Shown piece after piece: positions 43,449-54,495 of a stretch of DNA of 64,000 bases (positions are counted from its first letter, which is position 1; each line of letters starts with the position of its first letter). The position numbers and the translations under genes are program-made. The DNA lies in assembly GCA_963921935.1 (NCBI GenBank), contig OY998175.1, forward strand, positions 176,549,262 to 176,613,261, read 5' to 3'. The stretch comes from Galeruca laticollis. Taxonomy: Eukaryota > Arthropoda > Insecta > Coleoptera > Chrysomelidae. The notes beneath the pieces were generated by a model. That model did not search any database and was not told the origin of the DNA. It saw only the letters and a program-made list of their open reading frames with translations.

Positions 43449-43887
43449 AAATCTAAGTATTATTTATGACGGCATATTGAAAAAATAATAACACAGATAA
43501 GTATTTGAGTACCACCTCTGAAACTTTTTGTACCTTACTATTGAATATGTACTAAAAATTGTGAAATATCGCTTGTACTATCAAATAAAAATTTCAAAGT
43601 GCACTATGTATGAGTTAAAAAACCAATAATGCAGGTTTTGCAAATACTATTTAAAACTAATTAAGCTGTGATAAGAGAAGGAGGATGTTTGACATGGAAA
43701 CTTATATTTTTAAAGAAGCAATTTTAAATTAGTTTTAAGATCTTTTAACCATGTGATGTCCCATCAAACAGGTAATTTATTTCATTGTCAATTGAACAAA
43801 TTTGATTATTTTAAGAGTTAATATTTTTACTTTTTAATTATAGTGTAGTTTCTGTTTGTAAAGATATATTTTAATTTTATTGTAGGT

Positions 43888-43927
43888 GATTTGATAATGA
43901 CAGTATTATGTCGAAACGTACGTAATC
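43888..43927 (+). ncRNA. Hammerhead-like fold, PLE 5 right arm
   Basis: GAT, TTGATAA, T, GACA, six-base loop, TGTC, GAAACGTACGTA, ATC. Stem III can form from ACGTACGT. Core positions 3 and 8 are U and A. Confidence 0.48.
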
Positions 43928-43994
43928 AATAAAGAAAGGTATTAAAAGAAACGTCCAAAGTTTGTTTAATGACCTTAATTCAAGAAATTTCCAT

Positions 43995-43998
<4 letters not shown>

Positions 43999-44035
<37 letters not shown>

Positions 44036-44067
44036 TATATGTATATATGTATATATGTATATATATT
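43999..44067. repeat. (TA)n microsatellite, interrupted
   Basis: TA run with several C/G interruptions at the right end of PLE 5. Confidence 0.92.
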
Positions 44068-45903
44068 AGAATATATTTTATTATGGCCTTACGTTGGAGT
44101 GAGCCAATTTGTAATATATTTTTGATTATTGCTCAATTATTTATATTTTATTGACAATATATTAAAGTTATTTATTAATTTATTATTATTTAATTAAAGT
44201 TATGGGCGCCATAATTGGTTCGCTTACCACGAATTCCAATTCAAAATTATATATAAGTTTCGAAAATTTGTATATTTATTTTATATTGTTGTTACCATAT
44301 CTCAGGAATAGATTCGGCACTTGACGCTTGCCAGCGACAGGAAGCTATAGGTAAGATATCAAAGAAAATACAAGACGAACATAGACAAACGATTTAATTA
44401 AATGTGAATAAACGAAATAATGGATTCTTTGTTAATCAACAAATTAAATAATACATATTTGATAAATTCAGTTGAAATATTAGCGCAAACCTTAGCATAA
44501 AATGGTTTATATCAGTTATAAATTTATTTACATAAAACCAACTAAGTAAATTGCGCTCAATTATCTATGTTGTGCGTTGAATGTACATTCACAGCGCTTC
44601 CAACCTCCAAACGTTGTTATTTTAAATATAATCGTCGTGTGGAGTGTGTATTCTGTGGTGGGTATGATTTAGTTTGCAAAGATAAAGAAGAATGTGGCTT
44701 GTTTAAGATTTCAATATTATTTATTATATGGGTTTGGTAAGTAATTATTTTAATGAGAAATTAGTGTTTAAAGTCCGTAGTATTAGTGGAGATTGAAATG
44801 TTTAAGACTAATATTTAACCAAGAAATTGAGATGAATGATGACTTAACCTAAACATGTAAATATACTTGAAAATGTTTTTTATAGGAGAAGTTTTATATA
44901 TACACGAGAAATAGTGTTCATAGTTGGTTCTTCTTGACCCTGGATATGATGCATGGGAAGGAAACGATCGACTACGATCGAATAACCGGAACTCAGGATG
45001 TGAAAAATGATGAAATGTGAATTATTTCACCAGTTGAATACGACAATTATGGCAAGATGTATGAATAGTCATCGAAACTATACTAATAAGGTAATTGTTC
45101 AATCTTACCAAGTCTAGACGATAGCACAATTATTTTCACTTATTTGATTAGATACGAATTATGTTTTTTAGTTAGTTTACTTTTAAAACTTTGTTGAACA
45201 CTTTGGTCAATGTTTCAATATGATTTTGTTAAATTATGTTAACTTTTAAATAATTTTGGAGAAGAAAAAATTTACGCGTCCTCCATCTATAAATTCACGA
45301 GGCTTCTCCCCAAGCTTATAATTAACAACTTGCAACTGTTTTCATTTTTTGTTTCTCATTGTCCATTGTTGTTAAGTAAATAATTGTTTTTATTAAATCA
45401 AAACATCCATTTCTGTGTTATTGTAGATAAATTCACTGTGTTTATTTACGCTTCTGTAGTCACTCCGAATCACTCTATCCGAACTATTGAAAGAACGTTA
45501 ATTTCCGCGTTAATATTTTGGTTTGACATTTCATATAAAATAATTGGGAAGTTTATGCAATATACAGGGTTTCTGAAAGTGTTTACAAATTATAATAATA
45601 TAATAGTTGCATTTTGCTTCAAAATTCAAGTGATTTTATATACAGGGATTATTATAATTATATACAAAATATGTTGGACGTAATTTACTTGTCGTTGTTA
45701 TTTTTATATACTTTGAAAGATAATTACTAAATTGAATAGTAATCTCTTAAATCATCTTATCACATGGATATTATTCGTAAATATTTCTTAATGTGTTTAA
45801 GCTATGTCTTTATGAATTATCTCCTTTTATTGAATATTTACTAAGATTCACATTATTGGAATAATTTTAATTGGTTTAATTTAACCTGGTAGATATGTTT
45901 CAC

Positions 45904-45947
<44 letters not shown>

Positions 45948-47039
45948 CAAGTATGTATTGTTGTTTCTTCAAAACGACCAAAAAGATTTTTGCTAAAAAT
46001 AAATAATGAAAACACACTTTTTAAAAACCATACGTTAGTATTTCTGTTCCGGGTCTTGAGAATCTATTACCACGAGAATATTCTTACAAATGTTCAAATT
46101 TTTCATTAGTATACACGTGTATTGAATATGACGCATTTGATTAAATGAATAATAATAACCTCAACCCAGAGGTCACCAAACAAATAAGTTATGATAAGAA
46201 AGTAATTTGATAAATTCGTCAATATGTTCATAGCCATAAAATACGTCCAATTTATATCCGTTGATATGTACTTTAACAACGCTAGTTTAGCGGTGAATAT
46301 TCTTTCCACAATAGTGATTTTATACTCTATATAACTCGTTCAACAATAAATGACTTTTTTTTCGCTATAAACACTGTAATGATTAACTCCATATTTTCTG
46401 GTTAGAGTTTTCATATATGAATTGAGACATTCAGTTCTCATACCTCTTTGAAGGTTTCTACTTTCGATATACTTGTTCCGTATTTTTTTATTCTTCTACG
46501 ACTGACTGAATTAGTTTTTAATGGAATTACCCATAGATATTTTGAAATGCAATTTATCACAACTAAAATATATTTGTAGCCTTTATTTTCATCAGAATAA
46601 CTATAATAAAATCTTTCAATTATTTATTTCAAGCTGATTTGGTATAACAAACTAAAGAGATAATGAAAAATTAATTGTACTTGCTGTTTCTCCATTGAAA
46701 ATAAACATTATGAGGCCTAAAAAACTGAAACAAAAAGTTATCTGTCATTTTGTTGAGAATAAATGGAAAAACTCACTCTATAATATCAAAAAATTATCGT
46801 CCTTCCTTCAGCCCCTTCTAATATTCTAATATATTACAATATTTAGTACACTTTTTCAACGCTTAAGAGAACTTAGTAACCAGAAATATTTAAAAAATAA
46901 TAATAATAAACATACCTTTTTTTATCTGGAGTGTTTCAACCCAGTCGCTTGTTAAAAAAACTGTCAGGTGTGTACATCTTTTTCAAATAACAGCTAATAT
47001 AGTTTTGTAAATCAATGAATTTAAACAAAATACTATCAA
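44068..47039. other. No gene recognised; LTR-leader fragments in antisense
   Basis: Near 44082-44102 and 44199-44215 the minus strand reads CTCACTCCAACGTAAGGCC and TTATGGCGCCCATAAC, which resemble decayed primer-binding sites of LTR elements. The rest is AT-rich without a frame. A (TA)n run lies at 45909-45944. Confidence 0.35.
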
Positions 47040-47384
47040 TGATATTACAATGTTACAATTTGCCTTCGATAAAATTATTTTTGTGATGTACCAGCTATTT
47101 TAAAAGAGGAATTGATAAAACAATAAAATAAACGTTACATCTTGGCCTTTGAAAGCACGCGTGGTCTCCCTATGTATATTTTTTTTTTGCTGACAATTGT
47201 TTTGTGATGACGTTTGCTTTTCCATATAAATATAAGTAGGAATAAAAGAGTATATTTATGTCTATGGAAAAGTCATATATTTTTTATATACAGGACATAC
47301 AAAGATGTCATAAGGGCATTAGAAATATATCTCCGTTATTATTGGTCAACATCAAACAAACGTCATTGTTATAGAGCATTTTAT
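47040..47384. repeat. 345-bp block duplicated at 52762-53104
   Basis: The block from tgatattacaatgttac to agagcattttat occurs again between the two copies of the Ty3/gypsy-like protease-RT at 52762-53104, with only a few base changes. The copy here keeps its continuous flank to the right (the tandem array), so this is probably the source. Confidence 0.93.
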
Positions 47385-47890
47385 ATATAGGATGTACCAA
47401 AAAGATGCAATAAGGTGTATATTTCTTATATACAGGGTGTAGTCATAACATATATCATTTGTTTAACGCACAGTCGTTATGGGATTATTTTGGGCAAGCG
47501 ATGCATCATTTTTTTAATGGGTACAGGGTGTAGTAATAAAGTTACCGTATTGATACAGGGTGCTGTCGTAAAATATGCCATACAAGGTGTAGTAATAAAG
47601 TTACCGTATTTATATAGTGTGTAGTCGTAAAAGATACCATACAGGGTGTACAAAGATGCTATAGGGGGGTTGGAAATTTATCTCTGTTATAATTGGTCAG
47701 ATTTTCATCGAACAAACAGATTTTTGATAGATTATTTTTATATACACTGTGTAAAAAAAGATGCCATAAGGGCACTAAGATGTATCTCCGTTATTATTGG
47801 TCAGATTTAGGTACGTCACTACGACGTTCGATCAACATACAGGGTGTCGACCTAAAGATGCGATAAGGGTACTACAATGTATATCTGCTA
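47286..47890. repeat. Degenerate tandem array of CAGGGTGT...AAGATGC units
   Basis: At least nine units begin with a variant of TACAGGGTGTA, at about 47286, 47390, 47436, 47523, 47557, 47583, 47617, 47642, 47744 and 47840. Long units (about 100 bp) continue with AAAGATGCCATAAGGGCA, then ATCTCCGTTATTATTGGTCA. Short units (26-34 bp) read GTAGTAATAAAGTTACCGTA. No frame is present. Confidence 0.85.
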
Positions 47891-47894
47891 TTAT

Positions 47895-48008
47895 TGTGAC
47901 GTTACACGTGACACCTTACACGCGACGTTACACGTGACACCTTACACGTGACGTATGACGATTGACACGTGACGTATGACGTGTGACGCGCGACGTATGA
48001 AGTTTGAG
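47895..48008. repeat. Short ACGTGAC/ACGTATG tandem block
   Basis: Overlapping near-copies of GACGTTACACGTGACACCTT and ACACGTGACGTATGACG run for about 110 bp at the end of the larger array. Confidence 0.88.
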
Positions 48009-48050
48009 CGACGTTTCGATGATCATCATCATGTCTAACGAGGAATCGTC

Positions 48051-48236
48051 CTATCTGAGCGTGCGTGAGCTCGTTGAAAAGGCAATTTCAATGTGATCCT
48101 TATGCTTTAGGTTCGAGATAGCATCATTTCCGATGTGATTGTTCAATGTAACCTCTAAATCAACCCATTTAATGCTTTGCAGCCTCCGAATGAGATGATA
48201 TAGAGCTCCAACATGTTTTTGAATATATTCGTTCAA
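48051..48236 (-). CDS. Unknown short open frame
   Basis: The minus-strand frame reads LYHLIRRLQSIKWVDLEVTL, NNHIGNDAISNLKHKD and HIEIAFSTSSRTLR. Amino-acid composition is balanced, unlike the AT-driven random frames nearby, so it may be a fragment of a real protein. I do not recognise a family. There is no start context or neighbour that would help. Confidence 0.3.
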   Translation of the reverse strand: MNEYIQKHVGALYHLIRRLQSIKWVDLEVTLNNHIGNDAISNLKHKDHIEIAFSTSSRTLR

Positions 48237-48425
48237 TATAATCAGATGTTATCGAGAAAGTACACAACATACAGAGAAAGAAGGTATGTATAAGGCTCCA
48301 TTATGTTAATACCAAATAATTGTGAATGTTATGAGTTTTCGTTAAACAGTGCTAAATAACTGTAATAATTATTATAAAATCGTTGAAAATTTTGTGAATA
48401 AGACTACATAGAGTGTGTATCAAAG

Positions 48426-48433
<8 letters not shown>

Positions 48434-48494
<61 letters not shown>
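48434..48494. repeat. (TA)n microsatellite
   Basis: Pure TA run. Left of it ends the unknown frame region; right of it begins the presumed LTR of element B. Confidence 0.95.
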
Positions 48495-48497
<3 letters not shown>

Positions 48498-49638
48498 CAT
48501 ATTATCAAAAATTCAAATATAAACCAATAAAATTGTAGAATGAATTTTGTATAAATGAATAAAATACTGAGATTAAACCAGAAATTTTTTATTGTATCTG
48601 TATCCATTTCATAGCAATCAAATCAGCTATTTTAAAAAAATAAATCAACTGTAAGGAAAGATGAGTTATTAATCAAATAAAAAAATCAGAATTTATCATT
48701 TCTGCCAAAAAAATTTAGCATCCTGTTGAAATGAAATATAAACGTCAAAATAGGACTTGAGGGATAAATGAAATAAGAAAATAAATCGAATAGAAGAGAA
48801 GAAAACATGAAGAAAGACCAAAACTAATATTAAACTAATCCAGGAAGATAATACAATAGAAAGGAAAGTTCTCACCATAATTGAACTTAAAATTTAATTA
48901 GAGACACATAAAAATACTGCAAATGGAACGAAGTCGAAAATATAAAACTAAGGTATAGTAAAATCTAATATTTCCTCATTCTAAGACGCTAGCAGAGTAA
49001 TAAAATTTTGGCGATATTCAAATTTCAAAATCAACCAAATTTCAATTTCACCGGCATCGATATTCCCAATTCTTGATAGTGTTTGAAACAAATAGACAAT
49101 TTCATTTTTACAAACCCTCCATGACAAACTATTTAAAATAAACGATTAAGTGCATATTAGTTGGTAATTTGACAATTAATAAAACAGAAAATGTCAGTTT
49201 TGAGTAGAATAAGGTTAGGTTAATTAAGTATTTCATTGTTAGATGACATTAGACTATAAAATAAAAATAAAATATAGTTAATTCCGGGTGTGATTTAAAA
49301 ACATTGGGGTTTATTGAATTTGTATTAGGTAATAAGGAGTTTGATTTATGTTGGACTATTATTCTTTCTGATAAATACAAGTTATCACGTTTATTTGCAC
49401 ATTTGAAGTTTCGTTGTTTATTCCACTAATTAATTTAGATAACAAATACGGCCAACGGAACCACCTGAGAGAGATTATTGTGAGCTGTAAAAAGAAGAAT
49501 ATAGTAGGAGAGAAATACAGGTAACTGATAAAAGTTGGCGCTCGGCAAAATTATGTCAAATTTCATCCTATAATATACAGGTTAAAATCAAAACAAAATT
49601 ACATTATAACAAAAACTAATAAAATCATAACAAAAATT
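48495..49638 (+). mobile_element. Presumed LTR and leader of element B
   Basis: No gene. This stretch precedes a primer-binding site and gag, so it should hold the 5' LTR. It has no obvious second copy in the window, so its limits are unproven. The sequence TTGGCGCTCGGCAAAATTATG at 49544 recurs in part (CCGGCAAAATTATGTAT) at 54493. Confidence 0.45.
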
Positions 49639-49661
49639 GTCGCAACAACTTGGGGCATTTC
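49639..49661 (+). promoter_or_regulatory. Primer-binding site of element B (degenerate)
   Basis: TTGTCGCAACAACTTGGGGC corresponds to TTGGCGCCGCAAAGTGGGGC at 56089 with several changes, and is placed 31 bases before the gag start. Confidence 0.55.
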
Positions 49662-49691
49662 AAACGTTAAAAAAGAGGTAGGGAAGAGAAA

Positions 49692-51258
49692 ATGGGTTTA
49701 AGAGATGGAAAGAGAGTAGGTTTGGAAGGAGCAGGAGAGAGAGGAGTTGAACAAGGAGAAGCCAGTGGAACGTCAGGAGAGACAGAGATGAGTACAGTAA
49801 AATTGCAGGAAACAGAACAGAAAAGTATGGAATATCAAATGCATAAGTTGATGGAGTTTATTGCAAATAATATACAAGGTATGAAAGAAAATATGTTGAG
49901 TATGAAACAAGGTGTGAAAGAAAATTTGTTGAGTATGGAACAAGGTATAAAAGAGGATGTGAGAGAGAATATGCTTAGTATGGAGAGGAGAATAGAGGAA
50001 AATATGAAAGAGAATATGGAAAAATTGAAAGAACGCATGAGAATGAATATAGAACAAACTAAAAAGGAAATTGCCGTAATATAGAATGAATTTGAAAATA
50101 GAATAGACAACAAAAACAAAGAATTTTATGAGAAAACGAGAGGAGAAATATCTGATAATAATAATGCATTAGAAAATAATGATAAAAATATAAAAGAATT
50201 GAGAACTGTAGTAGAAGAGAATAATCAAAGTATTATTAGTGAAATTAATGACATAAATAAAAAAGTAAATGGTCAACAAAGAGAAAATATTAGTACAAGT
50301 GTGACAGTAGACAAAGAAATAAAGAAAACTGTTAATTCAAAACTAGAAAATGGAGATTATCAGAACAAATTTAAAGAATTAGAAAATAAATTACATAATT
50401 TAGAACAAGAAAGACTAAATGAACACGTAGAAACTAGAATCGTAAATAATTGTCAAAATATACAGATAAATAGTAAATTTGATGGTAGCATTCATAAAAT
50501 ACACCTAATTACTTTTATAAAGTCTATTAAAAATAAGACAACACATATAAAAGATATAGAGGAGCTCAAAGATGTTATAAGAGAATTTTTAGTAAATCAG
50601 CCTTGCATATGGTTCAACAGTCAAGAACAAAAGATAAAAGATTTCAATGATTTTGAACTGTTATTTATTAATCAGTATTGGGGAGAAAATGCACAACTAA
50701 TAGTAAGGGACAAATTACAATTTGGAAAATTTGATGAAACAAAAAAGTAGGAATTATAATAATTATGCTATTCAATTGTATGACATAGCACAATACTTAA
50801 AACCATCTATGAATGAAGAGGAAATTGTAGTAAATATTAGCAGACATTTTAACCAAGAAATTTTTGAAATAATAAACATGCATGAGATAAAAACAATGGT
50901 TAGACTAAGTGATTACTCATTACGATTAGAAAGGACATTATCATACAGACATTGGGATGATAGAAGTGGGCAACAGAATAGAAATTATGATTATAATAGA
51001 AGAGAAAATTTAGCAGAGAATACAACAGAAAGCTATCAAAAGAGAGAAAGACAATATAGGAGTCAAAATCAAAATTATGATAGACATAATGAAAATTACA
51101 ACACAAACAGAAATGCAAATTATAGGCAAAATAACAACAATATTGATAATAGAACAAATCCAAATTATAGGGAACAATATTACAATCAAAACTATAATAG
51201 AAATTATAGACCGTATAATAGGGACGTCAATACAAACATGAACAGGACTATACAATAG
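49692..51258 (+). pseudogene. gag: Element B gag: coil, capsid-like part, N/Y/R-rich tail
   Basis: ATG 49692 begins MGLRDGKRVGLEGAG, related to the gags at 24154 and 56159. Repeats of MKENMLSMxQG form a coil. An in-frame TAG lies at 50082. The frame then continues with a helical part and a capsid-like segment (HLITFIKSIKN, EELKDVIREFLVNQPCIWFN, FELLFINQYWGENAQ) to a stop at 50748. A slip in an A-run near 50744 shifts the frame to 50722-51258 (YAIQLYDIAQYLKPSM, then a tail rich in N, Y and R). There is no zinc knuckle; the basic NYR tail probably binds RNA. Confidence 0.82.
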
Positions 51259-51999
51259 GGAAGAACAAAACAGTAATTTTGAACGAAATATCGGTAATGA
51301 ACGCAGCAAATATGTTCATTTCCAACGCAGGGAAAATAGTGTAGATAGACAACCTAGGGAAGAGATACAGAAACAAACAGAGAGAAACGAAAGCCAACAT
51401 CAAATAGAGAACTCAAGAACAAATAAACAAAATTTTCAATAGATCAACCATATGATAGACAGGACAACTCAAAATATGAACACCCAATTGAATTTATAAA
51501 ATTACAGGAAAATGAAGAAAATGAGTATTTACAAGGTCTAATTATTTTACAAGGGAAAATAGGAGAAAAAGAAGTGAAAATTTTAATAGATACTGGATCT
51601 GAGGCATCATTAATAAACGAAAATGTAGTAGATAATAAAATAGAAATTCAAAATAAAATAATCAAAATGCCAAAGACCAATTTAGTGGGGATAAATGGGA
51701 AGAAGCTTGCAGAAACAAATACATTTATGAATATAAATTTGGAGATCCAAGATAAAAACATAGAATTGCAATTATTAATAGTACAAAATATGGAGGTAGA
51801 CATAATTGTTGGTACTGATCAATTGGAAAAGCTAAATGCAAAAATAGATTATGATAGAAAAGGAATAAAATTATCTAAACAGTGGTTTGAATTTGAAGAA
51901 AATGATAAAGAAACAGAGTTAGAACATGTAATTTTCTGTATTAGAAGTATAAATGAGATGGATGAGTGGGAATATAATATGAAAAATGATATCATTTAA
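51259..51999 (+). pseudogene. pol: Element B protease region
   Basis: After a gag tail with stops, the frame from about 51450 is open and holds the retropepsin box ILIDTGSEASLI at about 51580 and DIIVGTDQLEKL at 51800. It is closed by TAA 51997, which the second copy lacks. Confidence 0.88.
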
Positions 52000-52761
52000 A
52001 ATAATAATAATGAAAAATATAAATGTAAGAAAGAATATCAAGATGTTATAAAAGAATTATTCAATAAATATAATGGATTAACGATGTATGAATCGAGAGT
52101 AGCTAAGAAATATGTACACAAGATTGAAGTTAAAGATGTGGAAAAGTTCAAATCGAAAAGTTATCGTATTCTGTACAAATTCAGAGAGCAAGTTAGAGAA
52201 TAAATAGATAAAATGGAAAAACAAGGAATTATAGAAAGAAGTACCAGTAGTTATATCAATCCTATTGTTGTGGTGCAGAAGAAAAATAATGAGCTTAGAC
52301 TATGTTTAGATGCAAGGGAATTAAATAAAATAACCACTCCGCAATATGAATCTCCTATAAATATTGAGGCAATAAATATTTGGTAGAATAAGTAATACAA
52401 AAATTTTCTCCAAAATAGACCTAAAACACTACTTTTGGTTAATACCACTTCATGAGAGTGTAAGAAATTTTACAGGATTTAGTATAGAGGGTGTGATATA
52501 CAGATTTTGTGTTGTACCATATGGTTTACAATCTGCCTGTCCAGCATTAGAAAGAGCGCTCCACAAAATATTAGACAAATACGAGAATTTTGTATTACAC
52601 TATGTCGATGATATTCTAATTTATTCAGAAAATGAGACGAAACATAAAGAACATATAGAAAAAGTATTAGAATTGTTAGATGAAGCAGGATTAAAAATAA
52701 ATTTAGATAAGTGTGAATTTTTCGAAGAGGAGGTAACTTACTTAGGTTATAGATTAACCAA
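52000..52761 (+). pseudogene. pol: Element B reverse transcriptase, first copy
   Basis: Frames give GIIERSTSSYINPIVVVQKK, LRLCLDARELNKITTPQYES, then after a one-base slip near 52380 FSKIDLKHYFWLIPLHESV, YRFCVVPYGLQSACP, LHYVDDILIYS and YLGYRLT. The YVDD box is the RT active site. Stops at 51997 and 52201 are unique to this copy, while the slip near 52380 is shared with the second copy. It ends abruptly in ACCAA at 52761. Confidence 0.92.
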
Positions 52762-53104
52762 TGATATTACAATGTTACAATTTGCCTTCGATAAAATTAT
52801 TTTTGTAATGTACCAGCTATTTCAAAATAGGAATTGATAAAACAATAAAAAAACGTTACATCTTGGCCTTTGAAAGCACGCGTGGTCTCCCTATGTATAT
52901 TTCTTTTTGCTGACAATTGTTTTGTGATGACGTTTGCTTTTCCATATAAATATAAGTAGGAATAAAAGAGTTTATTTATGTCTATGGAAAAGGCATATAT
53001 TTTTGATATACAGGACATACAAAGATGTCATAAGGGCATTAGAAATATATCTCCGTTATTATTGGTCAACATCAAACAAACGTCATTGTTATAGAGCATT
53101 TTAT
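52762..53104. repeat. 343-bp block copied from 47.0 kb
   Basis: This is the same as 47040-47384 with few changes. It separates the two protease-RT copies. Junctions: ...YRLT coding sequence to tgatattacaatg, and agagcatttta to ttaatagtacaaaat. Confidence 0.95.
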
Positions 53105-54196
53105 TAATAGTACAAAATATGGAGGTAGACATAATTGTTGGTACTGATCAATTGGAAAAGCTAAATGCAAAAATAGATTATGATAGAAAATGAATAAAAT
53201 TATCTAAACAGTGGTTTGAATTTGAAGAAAATGATAAAGAAACAGAGTTAGAACATGTAATTTTCTGTATTAGAAGTATGAATGAGATGGATGAGTGGGA
53301 ATATAATATGAAAAATGATATCATTAAAAATAATAATAATGAAAAATATAAATGTAAGAAAGAATATCAAGATGTTATAAAAGAATTATTCAATAAATAT
53401 AATGGATTAACGATGTATGAATCGAGAGTAGCTAAGAAATATGTACACAAGATTGAAGTTAAAGATGTGGAAAAGTTCAAATCGAAAAGTTATCGTATTC
53501 TGTACAAATTCAGAGAGCAAGTTAGAGAAGAAATAGATAAAATGGAAAAACAAGGAATTATAGAAAGAAGTACCAGTAGTTATATCAATCCTATTGTTGT
53601 GGTGCAGAAGAAAAATAATGAGCTTAGACTATGTTTAGATGCAAGGGAATTAAATAAAATAACCACTCCGCAATATGAATCTCCTATAAATATTGAGGCA
53701 ATAAATATTTGGTAGAATAAGTAATACAAAAATTTTCTCCAAAATAGACCTAAAACACTACTTTTGGTTAATACCACTTCATGAGAGTGTAAGAATTTTT
53801 ACAGGATTTAGTATAGAGGGTGTGATATACAGATTTTGTGTTGTACCATATGGTTTACAATCTGCCTGTCCAGCATTAGAAAGAGCGCTCCACAAAATAT
53901 TAGACAAATACGAGAATTTTGTATTACACTATGTCGATGATATTCTAATTTATTCAGAAAATGAGACGAAACATATAGAAAAAGTATTAGAATTGTTAGA
54001 TGAAGCAGGATTAAAAATAAATTTAGATAAGTGTGAATTTTTCGAAGAGGAGGTAACTTACTTAGGTTATAGATTAACCAAAGATGGGTTTGAAATGGAT
54101 CCTGCAAGGATAAAAACCATAAGAGAATATACAATACCTCATAACTTAAAAACACTTTCTAGGAATTTTAAATTATTCCAAAAGGTTAATACCTGA
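53105..54196 (+). pseudogene. pol: Element B protease end and RT, second copy
   Basis: It repeats 51773-52761 almost base for base and continues past it (KDGFEMDPARIKTIREYTIP, KLFQK). Differences: a TGA at 53191, no stop at the sites corresponding to 51997 and 52201, and a 9-bp deletion in the stretch after YSENETKH. YVDDILIYS is intact. The frame closes near 54196 through a small shift. Confidence 0.92.
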
Positions 54197-54495
54197 TTTG
54201 AGTAATAAGGAAATACCATTGTTGAGTTTGATGAAAAAGAATGTTAAATGGAAATGGGAAGAGCAACAGGAAAAAGCATTTATGGAATTAAAGGATATTT
54301 TCATAGAGAACCTCAAAATGTATCATCCAAATTATGAATTGCCATTTATACTCAGAACTGATGCATCCATAGAAAGATATGCGGGAGTCTTAGTACAAAT
54401 ACAAGGGGAAGTAGAGGTACCAATATCATTTATCTCAAGGGTAACGAAAAAACATGAGAAGAATTATAGTGTCAGTGAGTTAGAGCTGGCCCCCG
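54197..54495 (+). pseudogene. pol: Element B RNase H start
   Basis: The frame reads IPLLSLMKKNVKWKWEEQQE, FILRTDASIERYAGVLVQIQ and ISFISRVTKKHEKNYSVSEL. This is the RT thumb end and the first half of Ty3/gypsy RNase H. It breaks off after SELELA; integrase is absent. Confidence 0.88.

Larger units (their letters stand above)
42615..43998. mobile_element. PLE 5, large palindrome with endonuclease in the centre
   Basis: Arms 42625-43220 and 43410-43993 are about 600 bp long and nearly identical in inverted orientation. The 190-bp centre plus the arm edge encode a minus-strand GIY-YIG remnant. Both outer ends meet (TA)n. Reading: one minus-strand PLE copy whose 5' end is joined to an inverted copy carrying only its 3' region. 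Confidence 0.85.
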
